Below, one piece after another: positions 6,595 through 14,859 of a stretch of DNA of 27,269 bases. Under the pieces are notes generated by a model. That model ran no database searches. It was not told the DNA's origin and saw nothing but the letters and a program-made list of their open reading frames with translations. Origin of the DNA: JBCDAP01 sp038747915 (GTDB lineage: Bacteria; Planctomycetota; Phycisphaerae; Phycisphaerales; UBA1924); assembly GCA_038747915.1 (NCBI GenBank), contig JBCDJJ010000048.1:1-27269 (forward strand). The letters run 5' to 3'. Both the position numbers and the translations under genes were made by a program. Each line of letters opens with the position of its first letter. The first letter of the stretch is position 1.

Positions 6595-9091
6595 GCGCAC
6601 GGGGTGGTCGGCGCCGCCGATGGTTGTGGCGTTCGCGTGCGTGGCAGTCGGGATCGTGGTTGGTGATGGGGCGGCCGGTGTGGGGTCGATGGTCTGGTTC
6701 TTCGGGGCGGCGGTGTGCGCACTGATCGCGTGGTGGCCGCACCGGGCGGTTCGGGTTGGTGGGATGTGCCTCGCGGCCGCGGCGCTCGGCGCAGGCCATG
6801 GGACGAGCCGGCTTCACGAGGGTCCTGCGGATCGGCTCGTGCTCGGCGATCAGGCGGGGATCGTGGTGGTGGAGGGTGTGGTGGCAGAGCCACCGGCGGT
6901 TGGTCGCGCAGCGAGCGGCGCGCTGGCGCCGCGTGCGCGATTCAACCCGGCGCGCGGGCGGTTTGCGCTCCGGCTCACCGGCGTGGTGGTAGATGGGGTC
7001 GTGGCGCCGGCGCGGGGTGTGCTTCGGTGCTCGGTTGATCTTGACGAGATCGAAGATGGCATGCTGTTGCCGCTCGTGGGCGCGCACGTGCGTGTGACGG
7101 CGCGGGCGTGGGGTGTGGGGCGGCCCATGAACCCTGGCGGGTTCGAGCCCCGGCGGTGGGCGCGCGATCGCGGTGTGGTGGGGTGGGGCCGGGTCGCGAG
7201 TGCATCGCTGATCGAGCCGGCGCGCGGTTCGTTGTCGGGCACGGCGTGGCTCGGGGCGCGGTGGCACGAGTGGACGGGCGTGGTGCGTGCGCGCGCGGCC
7301 GGCGCGCTGGATGGAACGATGGATGAGTCGGGCGCACTCGGTGCAGCGATTCTGCTCGGGTCGCGCTCGCCGGCGCTCGACGAGGTGGGCGATGCGCTCG
7401 CGCGGACCGGGGCGGCGCACCTGGTGGCGATCAGCGGGCTGCATCTGGGGATCGTGGCGGGGTTCGTGGTGCTCGCGGTTCGGCTCACGGGCGATCGGCC
7501 GCGTGTGGAGGCGCTGGCGCTGCTCGTGCTCGCGTGCGCCGCGATCGTGGTGATCCCGGCGCGGCCGCCGATCATGCGGGCGGCGGTGATGGTGGCGGCG
7601 TACGCGCTGACCGAGGTGTGCGGGCGGCGGTACGACCGGCTCAACATGCTGGCGGTGGTTGCGATCGGCGTGGTGATGTGGCGGCCGTCGGAGCTCTTCA
7701 ACCCGGGGTATCAACTGTCCTTCGGCGTGGTGGCGGGGCTGGTGACGCTGGTCGAGCCGATGCGGGAGCGGGTGTTCGGGCCGCGGCCCGATCCGGATAC
7801 GGTGGGGTGGCGCGGGCGGGTGGTGAGCTGGGTGCGTTCAGCGGTGATCGTGGGTGTGGTGGCGTGGGCGATCGCGACGCCGATCACGGCGTACCACTTC
7901 GGGACGGTGTCGCCGATCGGTGTGGTGTCGTCGCTCGTGCTGTTGCCGTTCGCCGGTGCGGCGCTCGCGCTGGGGTACCCGGGGCTGATCGCTGCGGTGG
8001 TGAGCGAGACGGTGTCGGGCGCGCTGCTGACCGCGTCGGGGTGGGCGCTCGATGCGATGGCGTGGGTGGCGAGGTGGATGGATGCGCTGCCGGGCACCGG
8101 GTTCACGATTGCGCCGATCGACCCGGTGTACCCGTTGGTTGCGCCGCTCGTGATCGCGTGGGTGATTCGCGCGGATGTGCGGCGGCGTGTGCTGGTGCCG
8201 GTGGTGGCGCTCCTCGTGGCGTGGCCAGCGGGTGTGTCGTGGTGGACCGGGCGGACGGCGCCGGGTGTGGCGGCGGAGCTCATCACGCTGAGCGTGGGTG
8301 ATGGCACGTGCCACATCCTGCGGAGCGGCACCGAGGCGATGATGTTTGACGCGGGGTCATCGCGGCTCGGGGTGGGGCTCGACGACATCCCGCGGGCCGC
8401 GCGGGCGGTGGGGGCGCCGCGCATCCCGGTGGCGGCGATCTCGCACCCGGATCTGGATCACTTCAGCGGGTTGCTCGACGCGGCGCGGTCGGTGCGAGTC
8501 CACCGGGTGGTGGTGACGGAGCGATTCCTCGAGAACGGTGCGGCGCGCCCGGATGGTGCCGCGGCATTGGTGCTCGAGACGCTCGGCGAGCGTGGGGTTG
8601 AGGTCGAGGTGGTGCGCGCCGGCGCGACGCTCGAGATCGGCCGGGTGCGCGCCGAGCTGGTGCATCCGCCACCGGATTTGGATGGGGATCTGAGGGACGC
8701 GAGCGACAACGACACGTCGGCGGTGTGGCGGGTGATCGTGCCGACCGAGGCCGGGGAGCGGGTGATCCTGCTCACCGGGGATCTGGCCGACACGGGGATC
8801 GCCGCGCTGCGCGCAGGGCATCCCGGATTGCGGGCGGATGTGCTCGAGGTGCCGCACCACGGGTCGTTCCGGCCGGTGGCGGAGTCGTTCGTGCATCGGC
8901 TTGATCCTGCTGTGGCGATCCAGTCGACCGGGCTCCGGCGGCTCGGGGACGAGCGATGGGACCGTGCGAAGGCGGGCCGGCGGTGGCTGATCACCGCTCG
9001 GGACGGGGCGGTGACGACCCGGGTGCTGCGGGACGGGCGGATCGAGGCGGTCGGCTACGCCGAACAGGGCTCAAACGGCGGCGGCGGGTGA
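6578..9091 (+). CDS. comEC: ComEC/Rec2-type DNA internalisation protein
   Basis: Inner-membrane channel that carries single-stranded DNA into the cytoplasm during natural transformation. The 837-residue protein has three parts: N-terminal membrane helices and an OB-like region (about 1-230), the multi-helix Competence domain with LVAISGLHLGIVAGF (about 283-297) and IPARPPIMRAAVM, and a C-terminal metallo-beta-lactamase-like domain. That last domain keeps LSVGDGTCHIL, MMFDAGSS, the metal motif SHPDLDH (about 621), DNDTSAVW, LLTGDL (about 733) and LEVPHHGSF (about 759), so its nuclease-like site looks intact. The ATG at 6578 lies inside the previous gene's end (17-nt overlap), suggesting coupling; ATG 6620 is the alternative. 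The prepilin peptidase at 13327 and the pilus/secretion operon at the window end could belong to the same uptake pathway. Confidence 0.93.
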   Translation: MWPAPERTGWSAPPMVVAFACVAVGIVVGDGAAGVGSMVWFFGAAVCALIAWWPHRAVRVGGMCLAAAALGAGHGTSRLHEGPADRLVLGDQAGIVVVEGVVAEPPAVGRAASGALAPRARFNPARGRFALRLTGVVVDGVVAPARGVLRCSVDLDEIEDGMLLPLVGAHVRVTARAWGVGRPMNPGGFEPRRWARDRGVVGWGRVASASLIEPARGSLSGTAWLGARWHEWTGVVRARAAGALDGTMDESGALGAAILLGSRSPALDEVGDALARTGAAHLVAISGLHLGIVAGFVVLAVRLTGDRPRVEALALLVLACAAIVVIPARPPIMRAAVMVAAYALTEVCGRRYDRLNMLAVVAIGVVMWRPSELFNPGYQLSFGVVAGLVTLVEPMRERVFGPRPDPDTVGWRGRVVSWVRSAVIVGVVAWAIATPITAYHFGTVSPIGVVSSLVLLPFAGAALALGYPGLIAAVVSETVSGALLTASGWALDAMAWVARWMDALPGTGFTIAPIDPVYPLVAPLVIAWVIRADVRRRVLVPVVALLVAWPAGVSWWTGRTAPGVAAELITLSVGDGTCHILRSGTEAMMFDAGSSRLGVGLDDIPRAARAVGAPRIPVAAISHPDLDHFSGLLDAARSVRVHRVVVTERFLENGAARPDGAAALVLETLGERGVEVEVVRAGATLEIGRVRAELVHPPPDLDGDLRDASDNDTSAVWRVIVPTEAGERVILLTGDLADTGIAALRAGHPGLRADVLEVPHHGSFRPVAESFVHRLDPAVAIQSTGLRRLGDERWDRAKAGRRWLITARDGAVTTRVLRDGRIEAVGYAEQGSNGGGG

Positions 9092-9092
9092 C

Positions 9093-9120
9093 TTGCCCCG
9101 TCTCGGGGTGGGTCTATACT
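9093..9120 (+). promoter_or_regulatory. Sigma70-type promoter of rpmB
   Basis: TTGCCC (9093-9098), a 16-nt spacer and TATACT (9115-9120) begin just past the comEC stop. The start of transcription would fall near 9127, leaving a leader of about 40 nt with GGAG at 9153-9156 before the rpmB ATG. Confidence 0.7.
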
Positions 9121-9165
9121 CGCGACCCGCGCGTTTGACCGAATCGACTGCTGGAGCTGACTCAG

Positions 9166-9438
9166 ATGCCCAAGGAATGCCACTTCACCGGGAAGCGGAC
9201 CACGTTTGGTAACAACGTTGCCACCTCGGGTGCGAAGATCAGCAAGGGCGGCTTCGGTCTGCACTGCTCGGGTCGCACGCGCCGCACGTTCAAGCCGAAC
9301 CTGCAGAAGATCAACATCGTGATCGATGGCAAGCCGACCAAGGCGTACGTATGCACCCGCGCGATCCGCGCTGGCTTGGTGACCAAGCCGCTCAAGCGGA
9401 AGTACGCGTACACCCGCGATCAGGCGTCGCAGGGCTGA
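9166..9438 (+). CDS. rpmB: 50S ribosomal protein L28
   Basis: Small basic large-subunit ribosomal protein of 90 residues. The family N-terminus is clear (MPKECHFTGKRTTFGNNV), followed by the conserved middle SGRTRRTFKPNLQKI and the C-terminal half with VCTRAIRAGLVTKPLKR. The start has GGAG 9 nt upstream and a good promoter at 9093-9120. There are no zinc-type CxxC pairs. L28 is usually 60-100 residues, so the length is normal. The gene that follows starts 45 nt downstream and could be read from the same promoter. Confidence 0.96.
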   Translation: MPKECHFTGKRTTFGNNVATSGAKISKGGFGLHCSGRTRRTFKPNLQKINIVIDGKPTKAYVCTRAIRAGLVTKPLKRKYAYTRDQASQG

Positions 9439-9483
9439 TCGCCCGCGTGTGAGCACGCTGTGTCCTCCCCCTCCGGAAGCCCG

Positions 9484-10854
9484 ATGGTTGACGAGCGGTT
9501 CCGGTGGGAGCCGCAGCCTGCGGCGCAGCGGATCATCGACGACCTAGTGAACGCGGCGCTCGAGCGGTGTTCGTTCGCGCGGACGCTGAGCGAACGAATG
9601 TTGACCGAGACAGCGACACGGTTCATCGACTGGGTGGACTACGTGCAGGTGTCGCGGTCGGACGCGATGGTCGCGCCGATCCGGTCGGCTGGGTTCGAGC
9701 GGGTCGGGCCGTGCCCGGGCGGCGAGCTGTGGGTACACCCTGGCGGGCTGTTCCCCAAGCTGGTGCTGCGCGACGATGCGTCGCCGGCGCTGCGGCTTGG
9801 GATCATCGTCGAGCGCCTCGACGACTTTCTGACGGCGCACGGGCGGAGTGACCGGGAGATGCACGGTGGCGACTTTGCACCGTACCGGTTCGCGGAGGTG
9901 GCAGCGGACGACGGCGCGGAGCTTGTGGCGGTCGAGCGGCACGGGTACCAGGGGTTCGACCTGGTGCATGTGCGCGAGGACTGGGACGAGGTGTGCGCGC
10001 GCCACCTGGAGCACTTCCGCACGCGGCCGCGCGGCGGTGTGCCGGAGGCGATCGCGTTCGAGGAGGCGCGGAACCGCATCGACGATGCGCTCGCGGATCT
10101 CGGTGTGGGACCGACGTGCGACCTGTTCTTCCGGGCCGAGCGCGACTACTGGGAGTCGCGGAACACCGCGGGCCGTGTGCAGCACGAGCGGCAGGACCGG
10201 CTCGGCCTGGGGTGGGCGAACCACGATCACCACACGTTCCGCAGTTCGCGGGAGCACTTCACGAGTGCCATCGCCCTCTTCGAGGCGCTCGGGCTCGAGT
10301 GCCGCGAGGCGTTCCACGCCGGCGCGGATGCGGGGTGGGGTGCGCAGGTGCTCGAATCGGCCGAGTGCGGCATCGTGGTGTTCTGCGATGTGGACATGAC
10401 GCCGGACGAGCTGATGGGTGACTTCGCGCACCGCGGGTTCGAACGGCCGGTCGATGCGCTCGGCACCGTTGGGCTGTGGACGGGCTTGCACGGCGAGTCG
10501 GTGCTGCAGGCGGGCATGCACCATCTGGAGGCACAGTTCGACTGGCACGCGCTCGTCGAGCAGCTCGAGCGCGAGCACCGCATCATGACGATGGCGCCGT
10601 TCACGACGTTCCCGTTCCTGCGTCAGGCGTTCACCGAGGGTGAGCGGTGGGTGATCGATCCGGTGCGGATCGAGACGCTCGAGCGGAAGAAGCTGATCAC
10701 GGCCGAGCAGGCGTCGACGTTCCGCTCGGAGGGTGCCGTGGGCTCGCACCTGGAGAACCTCGAGCGCAACGACGGGTTCAAGGGCTTCAATCAGGCCGGC
10801 GTCTCCGACATCATCCGGCGGACCGATCCGCGGGATATCGCGCAGGCGGGTTGA
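9484..10854 (+). CDS. Uncharacterised protein, possible VOC-like metal site
   Basis: I do not recognise this 456-residue protein. It is probably soluble, with no signal peptide or membrane helix. The N-terminal half has DWVDYVQVSRSDAMVAP, GGELWVHPGGLFPKLVLR and AVERHGYQGFDLVHVREDW. The C-terminal half has LFFRAERDYWESRNT, a His-rich GWANHDHHTFRSSREHF, ALFEALGLECREAFHAGADA, and TGLHGESVLQAGMHHLEAQF. The NHDHHTF-like stretch followed by an ALFEALG helix recalls the beta-alpha units of the VOC (glyoxalase/dioxygenase) superfamily, where such His residues bind metal; this is a weak inference. Neither start has a strong SD: ATG 9484 has GGAAG 4 nt upstream, and an in-frame GTG at 9460 adds 8 residues. 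It lies between rpmB and the photolyase gene on the same strand. Confidence 0.7.
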   Translation: MVDERFRWEPQPAAQRIIDDLVNAALERCSFARTLSERMLTETATRFIDWVDYVQVSRSDAMVAPIRSAGFERVGPCPGGELWVHPGGLFPKLVLRDDASPALRLGIIVERLDDFLTAHGRSDREMHGGDFAPYRFAEVAADDGAELVAVERHGYQGFDLVHVREDWDEVCARHLEHFRTRPRGGVPEAIAFEEARNRIDDALADLGVGPTCDLFFRAERDYWESRNTAGRVQHERQDRLGLGWANHDHHTFRSSREHFTSAIALFEALGLECREAFHAGADAGWGAQVLESAECGIVVFCDVDMTPDELMGDFAHRGFERPVDALGTVGLWTGLHGESVLQAGMHHLEAQFDWHALVEQLEREHRIMTMAPFTTFPFLRQAFTEGERWVIDPVRIETLERKKLITAEQASTFRSEGAVGSHLENLERNDGFKGFNQAGVSDIIRRTDPRDIAQAG

Positions 10855-10886
10855 ATCGTGATGGCGTGCGGGGCGAAGGATCCGGC

Positions 10887-12431
10887 ATGCCGGCGCCCGC
10901 TCCCGCGACGATTGTCTGGTTGAAGCGCGATCTGCGGATTGATGATCACACAGCCCTCGCCCAGGCGGTGGCGCGTGGGCCAGCGGTCGGGCTGTACGTG
11001 TACGAGCCCGAGGTGATCGGCGCCGCCGAGCACGATGCGTCGCATCTCGAGTTCGTGAACGGGTGTCTGCGTGAGGTGCGGGCAGCGATGGCGGCCCGCG
11101 GCGGGCGGGTGCTGGTGCGGCGGGGTCGGATGCCGGATGTACTCGCCGAGCTTCGGGCAGCGGGGCTCTTGTTCGACGCGGTGCATGCGCACGAGGAGAC
11201 CGGGCTCGAAGCGACGTTCGAGCGAGACAAGCGTGTCACCCGGTGGTGCGCCGCGGCGGGCGTTCGCTTCGTCGAGTTCCCGCAGTTCGGCGTGGTCCGG
11301 CCGCTCGCCAAGCGCGACGGGTGGGCGCGGAAGTGGGCGCGACGGATGAACGCCGAGGCGTCCGACGCGCCACCGAGGATCGACACGCCGGCGTCCGCGG
11401 CGGGCCTTGCGGACGGCGAGGTGCTCGGGCCGGCACGGCTCGGGTTGCCGGCCTCGGAGAAGGACCAGGTGCAGCCGCCGGGCGAGCGCGCCGCATGGGA
11501 CACGCTCTCAAGCTTCTTGTACGAGCGCGGCGAGCGGTACCGGACCGAGATGTCTTCACCCGTTGACGGGTGGGACGGGTGCTCGCGGCTCTCGGCGCAC
11601 CTCGCGTACGGCGCGATCTCGATGCGGCGAGTGCATCACGCGACGGAGGTGCGGCTCGGTGAACTGAGCGAAGCCGGGGTGGACGCCAAGGAGTGGCGCG
11701 GATCTATCACAAGCTTTGCCAAGCGGTTGCGCTGGCACTGTCACTTCACGCAGAAGCTGGAAGATGAGCCGGCGATCGAGCACCGCAACATCAACCGGGC
11801 GTACGACGGCATGCGCGTGGAGGACCAAGCCGACTGGGACGACGAGCACTGGCGCCGGTTCGAGGCGTGGTGCGCCGGTCGGACGGGGTATCCGATGGTC
11901 GATGCATGCATGCGGTGCCTGCGCCGGACGGGGTGGATCAATTTCCGGATGCGGGCGATGCTCGCGAGCTTCGCGTCGTACCACCTGTGGCTGCACTGGA
12001 AGCCGACGGCGCAGTTTCTTGCGCACCATTTTCTCGACTTCGAGCCGGGTATTCATTACCCCCAGTTTCAGATGCAGTCTGGCGTGACAGGCATCAACAC
12101 TGTGCGGATCTACTCGCCAACGAAGCAAGCGAAGGACCAGGACCCCACGGGTGTGTTCATACGCCGGTGGATCCCACACCTGCGCGAGGTGCCCGACGAA
12201 TTCATCGCCGAGCCGTGGACGATGCCCGCGCTCACGCAGCAGCTCGCGGGGTGCTCGATCGGCGAGGACTACCCATCCCCGATCGTGGAGCACCGCGCCG
12301 CGTATGCGTCGGCGAAAGCGCGCGTATACGCCGTGAAAGGCTCGGCACCGGCGCGTACCGAGTCAACGCGCGTGTACGAGAAGCATGGTTCGCGGCAGCG
12401 CCCTCCCCAAGGCCGGGCGATGCGCGCGTGA
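10887..12431 (+). CDS. Cryptochrome/photolyase family flavoprotein
   Basis: Blue-light flavoprotein of 514 residues, probably a DNA photolyase repairing UV dimers, or a cryptochrome. The N-terminal antenna-chromophore domain starts with IVWLKRDLRIDDHTAL (about 8-23). The C-terminal FAD domain holds GRTGYPMVDACMRCLRRTGW (about 330-350), FRMRAMLASF, INTVRIYSPTKQ, DQDPTGVFIRRWIPHL, and a C-terminal YEKHGSRQR. Where E. coli PhrB has NNGGWQW, this protein has HYPQFQM (about 390). The residue facing flavin N5 is therefore His rather than Asn, and the flavin-proximal Trp is Phe. This points to a divergent subfamily and makes repair activity less certain. The start at 10887 is supported by AAGGA 7 nt upstream. 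Confidence 0.9.
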   Translation: MPAPAPATIVWLKRDLRIDDHTALAQAVARGPAVGLYVYEPEVIGAAEHDASHLEFVNGCLREVRAAMAARGGRVLVRRGRMPDVLAELRAAGLLFDAVHAHEETGLEATFERDKRVTRWCAAAGVRFVEFPQFGVVRPLAKRDGWARKWARRMNAEASDAPPRIDTPASAAGLADGEVLGPARLGLPASEKDQVQPPGERAAWDTLSSFLYERGERYRTEMSSPVDGWDGCSRLSAHLAYGAISMRRVHHATEVRLGELSEAGVDAKEWRGSITSFAKRLRWHCHFTQKLEDEPAIEHRNINRAYDGMRVEDQADWDDEHWRRFEAWCAGRTGYPMVDACMRCLRRTGWINFRMRAMLASFASYHLWLHWKPTAQFLAHHFLDFEPGIHYPQFQMQSGVTGINTVRIYSPTKQAKDQDPTGVFIRRWIPHLREVPDEFIAEPWTMPALTQQLAGCSIGEDYPSPIVEHRAAYASAKARVYAVKGSAPARTESTRVYEKHGSRQRPPQGRAMRA

Positions 12432-12567
12432 TCGGACCGGCGCCGGCATCACAGACCGTCGGGTCTGTCGAGTCGCGATGATCGTGCTGGTCCCTCGAAT
12501 CATCCGAGCCGATACAGCTCCGGCAGGCGTCGTGGGCGGCTGCGTCGATATCCCAAAACACCGCACC

Positions 12568-12576
12568 GAGGAGGTG
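12568..12576 (+). promoter_or_regulatory. Strong SD deciding the GNAT-like start
   Basis: GAGGAGGTG lies with its GGAGGT core 7 nt before ATG 12583. It favours that ATG over the in-frame upstream ATG at 12478, which has no SD. Confidence 0.7.
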
Positions 12577-12582
12577 GGTTCG

Positions 12583-13104
12583 ATGCTCATAACGCGCGAT
12601 CTCTCTGGCTTCATCGAATCGCGAGAGTGCGACACCCACGTGGTGATCGAGGGCCGCAGCCTGGTGATGCGCTGCCGAAAAGAGATCCGTCCGATCGCCG
12701 GGTATCTCTCGAGGATGGTGGTGCTTTCCACTATCGAGGTCGAGCCCGCGCAGCGGGGCCGCGGGCATTTCTCCGCGTTCCTCGAAGAGGCCGAGCCGAT
12801 CGCCGATCGCTTCGACATGCTGCTCGTGGTGGAGCAGGTGATCAACGCTCGGCTCGCCTGGTTCCTCGAGCGGCGCGAGTACACGCCGATGGTCGATTTC
12901 AGCAGCGGGCTGTCGTACGCCCGGCTGATCGATCCGCCGACGTTCGTGGTGGATGCGGCCACCTGTTTCGGCGCAGTGCGACCGGCCTCGGAGGTCGAGG
13001 TTCTGCCGGTGCCCGGCACGCAGGTGGCCGCCCGGCCCGAGGCGGCCGGCCTGGTGTCCGAGCCCGTACCATCGCGGGATGAGCGCCCCGCCCGAGCTTC
13101 CTGA
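12583..13104 (+). CDS. GNAT-like acetyltransferase family protein
   Basis: A 173-residue protein with one clear family motif: STIEVEPAQRGRGHFSAFL, matching beta4 and the acetyl-CoA pyrophosphate loop (Q/R-x-x-G-x-G/A) of Gcn5-related N-acetyltransferases. A second helix follows (PIADRFDMLLVVEQVINARL), then WFLERREYTPM, the usual late GNAT segment. The last 40 residues are Ala/Glu/Pro-rich and probably disordered. The substrate is unknown. The start is set by a strong SD; the reading frame is open further upstream but lacks family sequence there. The 3' end overlaps xseB by 26 nt, which may couple the two. Confidence 0.65.
   Translation: MLITRDLSGFIESRECDTHVVIEGRSLVMRCRKEIRPIAGYLSRMVVLSTIEVEPAQRGRGHFSAFLEEAEPIADRFDMLLVVEQVINARLAWFLERREYTPMVDFSSGLSYARLIDPPTFVVDAATCFGAVRPASEVEVLPVPGTQVAARPEAAGLVSEPVPSRDERPARAS
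13067..13072 (+). promoter_or_regulatory. TANNNT -10 box for leaderless xseB
   Basis: TACCAT ends exactly 6 nt before the xseB ATG at 13079 and lies inside the end of the GNAT-like gene. No SD is present, so an internal leaderless start for xseB and the prepilin peptidase gene is possible. Confidence 0.4.
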
Positions 13105-13330
13105 TCCGAGCGAACTCTCGTACGAGCAAGCGGTCGAAGCGCTCGAGGTGCTGATCGACCAGATCGAGTCGGGCGAGATCGGGCTCGAGGCGTCGCTCGC
13201 GGCGTACGAACGCGGCATGGCGCTCAAGAAGCGGTGCGAGTCGATCCTGGATCAGGCGGAGCACCGGCTTCGAGAGCTGACCGAGGGCGGCGAGACCCGT
13301 GATCTGTCGGGCAGTGACGCCGGGGCATGA
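13079..13330 (+). CDS. xseB: Exodeoxyribonuclease VII small subunit
   Basis: XseB binds XseA in several copies to form exonuclease VII, which degrades single-stranded DNA. The 83-residue protein has the family core LSYEQAVEALEVLIDQIESG, then LEASLAAYERGMALKKRC and LDQAEHRLREL: the usual two-helix hairpin at the usual length. The large subunit gene xseA is not in this window. The start at 13079 is inside the GNAT-like gene, with TACCAT 6 nt upstream and no SD. The stop overlaps the next gene's ATG by 4 nt (ATGA), so xseB and the prepilin peptidase gene are probably translated together. Confidence 0.9.
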   Translation: MSAPPELPDPSELSYEQAVEALEVLIDQIESGEIGLEASLAAYERGMALKKRCESILDQAEHRLRELTEGGETRDLSGSDAGA

Positions 13331-14784
13331 TCGGTCTCGTGTGGCTCGAAGCGGTGCTCGAGTGGCTGCGTGTGGTGTCGGTGCTTGCGCTGGGCGGGGT
13401 GGTGGGCTCGTTCGTGAACGTGGTGGCGTGGCGGATGCCGCGTGGCGAGAGCGTGCTGACGCCGCCGTCGGCGTGCCCGCGGTGCGGGACGCGGCTGTGG
13501 TGGCGTGACAACGTGCCGGTGGTGGGGTGGCTCGTGCTTGGCGGGCGGTGCCGGTTCTGCATGGGGCGGATCTCGGTGCAGTACCCGCTTGTCGAGCTGG
13601 TGGTGGCGTTGGTGTTCGTTGCGGTTTGGGTGCTGTGGTACGCGGACGTCGATCGGTTGGTACCGGGTGTCGATCTGGAGGGTCTCGGCGCGTGGCGGCC
13701 CGAGTGGGCGAGTGCGGGCTTTGTGGCTACCTGGCCGATGTTCGCCATGACACTCGTGCTGATCGCGTGTCTCGTGGCTGCGGCGTTGATCGATGCGCGG
13801 ACGTTCACGATCCCACTTCTGCTGACGTGGGCGCCGGCGGCAATCGGTGTGGTCGGTCACACGGCGCACGCGGCGTGGGGCGGCCAGTTGTGGCGGACCG
13901 AAGCGGTGTGGACGATGCCGCTTGGCGGGTCGATCGGGCTCGGCGTGGCGATCGGTGGTGCGGTTGGGCTGATGGTCTCGTGGGTGTTGTGGGGGTTCGG
14001 GGTGCTGCCGCGGAGCTTCGCCGACTACGACGCGTGGGCGGAGGAGGCCGAGCGGAAGCGCGCACCGGCCCGCGTCGACGACGAGGCGGGCGAGGACAGC
14101 CAGGATGTTGATCCCGGGGCAGGGCGGCAGTTCGCACTGGCGGTCGTGGCGCTCGTGGTGCCGGTGTTCGCGATCGGTGTGGCGGGGTGGGCACTCGGTG
14201 GCCGGGTGGGTGGGTCGCTCGGGGCGGTGGTGGGGCTCTTGATCGGGATGGCGCTGCGCCGGCTGGTCACAGCGGGCGATCAGGATGCGGGGGAGTCGGA
14301 CGACCCGCTGTGGGTGCAGTACCCCCACGCCCGTCGAGAGATGGGCAAGGAGCTACTGTTTGTGGTGCCGGCGGTGATTTGTGGGGCGATTGGTGGGGTG
14401 ATGGCGGTTCGGCTGGGGTTTGCGGAGGTGGCGCCGCTCTGGGCGCGTGTGTGCGGCGGCGCGGTGCTGGGGTACCTCGTGGGGGGTGGTGTGGTGTGGG
14501 CGGTGCGGATCCTGGGCACGCTCGCGTTCGGCAAGGAGGCGATGGGGCTTGGTGATGTGCATCTGATGGCGGGTGTCGGCGCGGTGACAGGGGCATTGGT
14601 GCCGACGGTGGCGTTCTTTGTGGCGCCGGTGTTCGGGATCGCGTGGTTCATCTGGGCCGCCGTGGCGCGCGGGGGGCGTGGGACGGCGCTGCCCTTTGGC
14701 CCGCACCTGGTGCTGGCCACGCTCGTGCTGATGCTGTGCGACCCGGTGATGCACTGGGTAGGAGCGTGGTTCACGCCGCCGTGA
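13327..14784 (+). CDS. Prepilin peptidase (A24 family), enlarged
   Basis: Membrane aspartic protease that cleaves and usually N-methylates type IV pilins and type II secretion pseudopilins. The N-terminus has GGVVGSFVNVVAWRMPRGES and the zinc-binding domain with two Cys pairs (C50/C53 and C75/C78). The catalytic aspartates are D156 in ALIDARTFTIP and D410 in GLGDVHLMAGVGA. The protein has 485 residues instead of about 250-300. The two aspartates are 254 residues apart, with additional membrane helices and a charged loop (EEAERKRAPARVDDEAGED) between them. It starts at an ATG overlapping the xseB stop. Its substrates may be pseudopilins of the operon at the window end. Confidence 0.9.
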   Translation: MIGLVWLEAVLEWLRVVSVLALGGVVGSFVNVVAWRMPRGESVLTPPSACPRCGTRLWWRDNVPVVGWLVLGGRCRFCMGRISVQYPLVELVVALVFVAVWVLWYADVDRLVPGVDLEGLGAWRPEWASAGFVATWPMFAMTLVLIACLVAAALIDARTFTIPLLLTWAPAAIGVVGHTAHAAWGGQLWRTEAVWTMPLGGSIGLGVAIGGAVGLMVSWVLWGFGVLPRSFADYDAWAEEAERKRAPARVDDEAGEDSQDVDPGAGRQFALAVVALVVPVFAIGVAGWALGGRVGGSLGAVVGLLIGMALRRLVTAGDQDAGESDDPLWVQYPHARREMGKELLFVVPAVICGAIGGVMAVRLGFAEVAPLWARVCGGAVLGYLVGGGVVWAVRILGTLAFGKEAMGLGDVHLMAGVGAVTGALVPTVAFFVAPVFGIAWFIWAAVARGGRGTALPFGPHLVLATLVLMLCDPVMHWVGAWFTPP

Positions 14785-14804
14785 TCGTGATTGGGGTGCC
14801 TGGC

Positions 14805-14854
14805 TTGACAGCACCGGGGCGTCTGGGTGGGATAGGCGATCCTGACAAGGAGGT
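14805..14854 (+). promoter_or_regulatory. Promoter and SD of the OmpA-like lipoprotein gene
   Basis: A consensus -35 TTGACA (14805-14810) is followed after 17 nt by TGGGAT (14828-14833), a poor -10; GATAGG at 14831-14836 is an alternative. A near-perfect SD, AAGGAGGT (14847-14854), lies 5 nt before ATG 14860. It probably drives the lipoprotein and recG together. Confidence 0.55.
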
Positions 14855-14859
14855 CCGCG

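Noticed and set aside
5600..7714. 704-residue minus-strand frame
   Set aside because: It is antisense to the dehydrogenase and comEC genes and has Arg/His/Pro-rich shadow composition.
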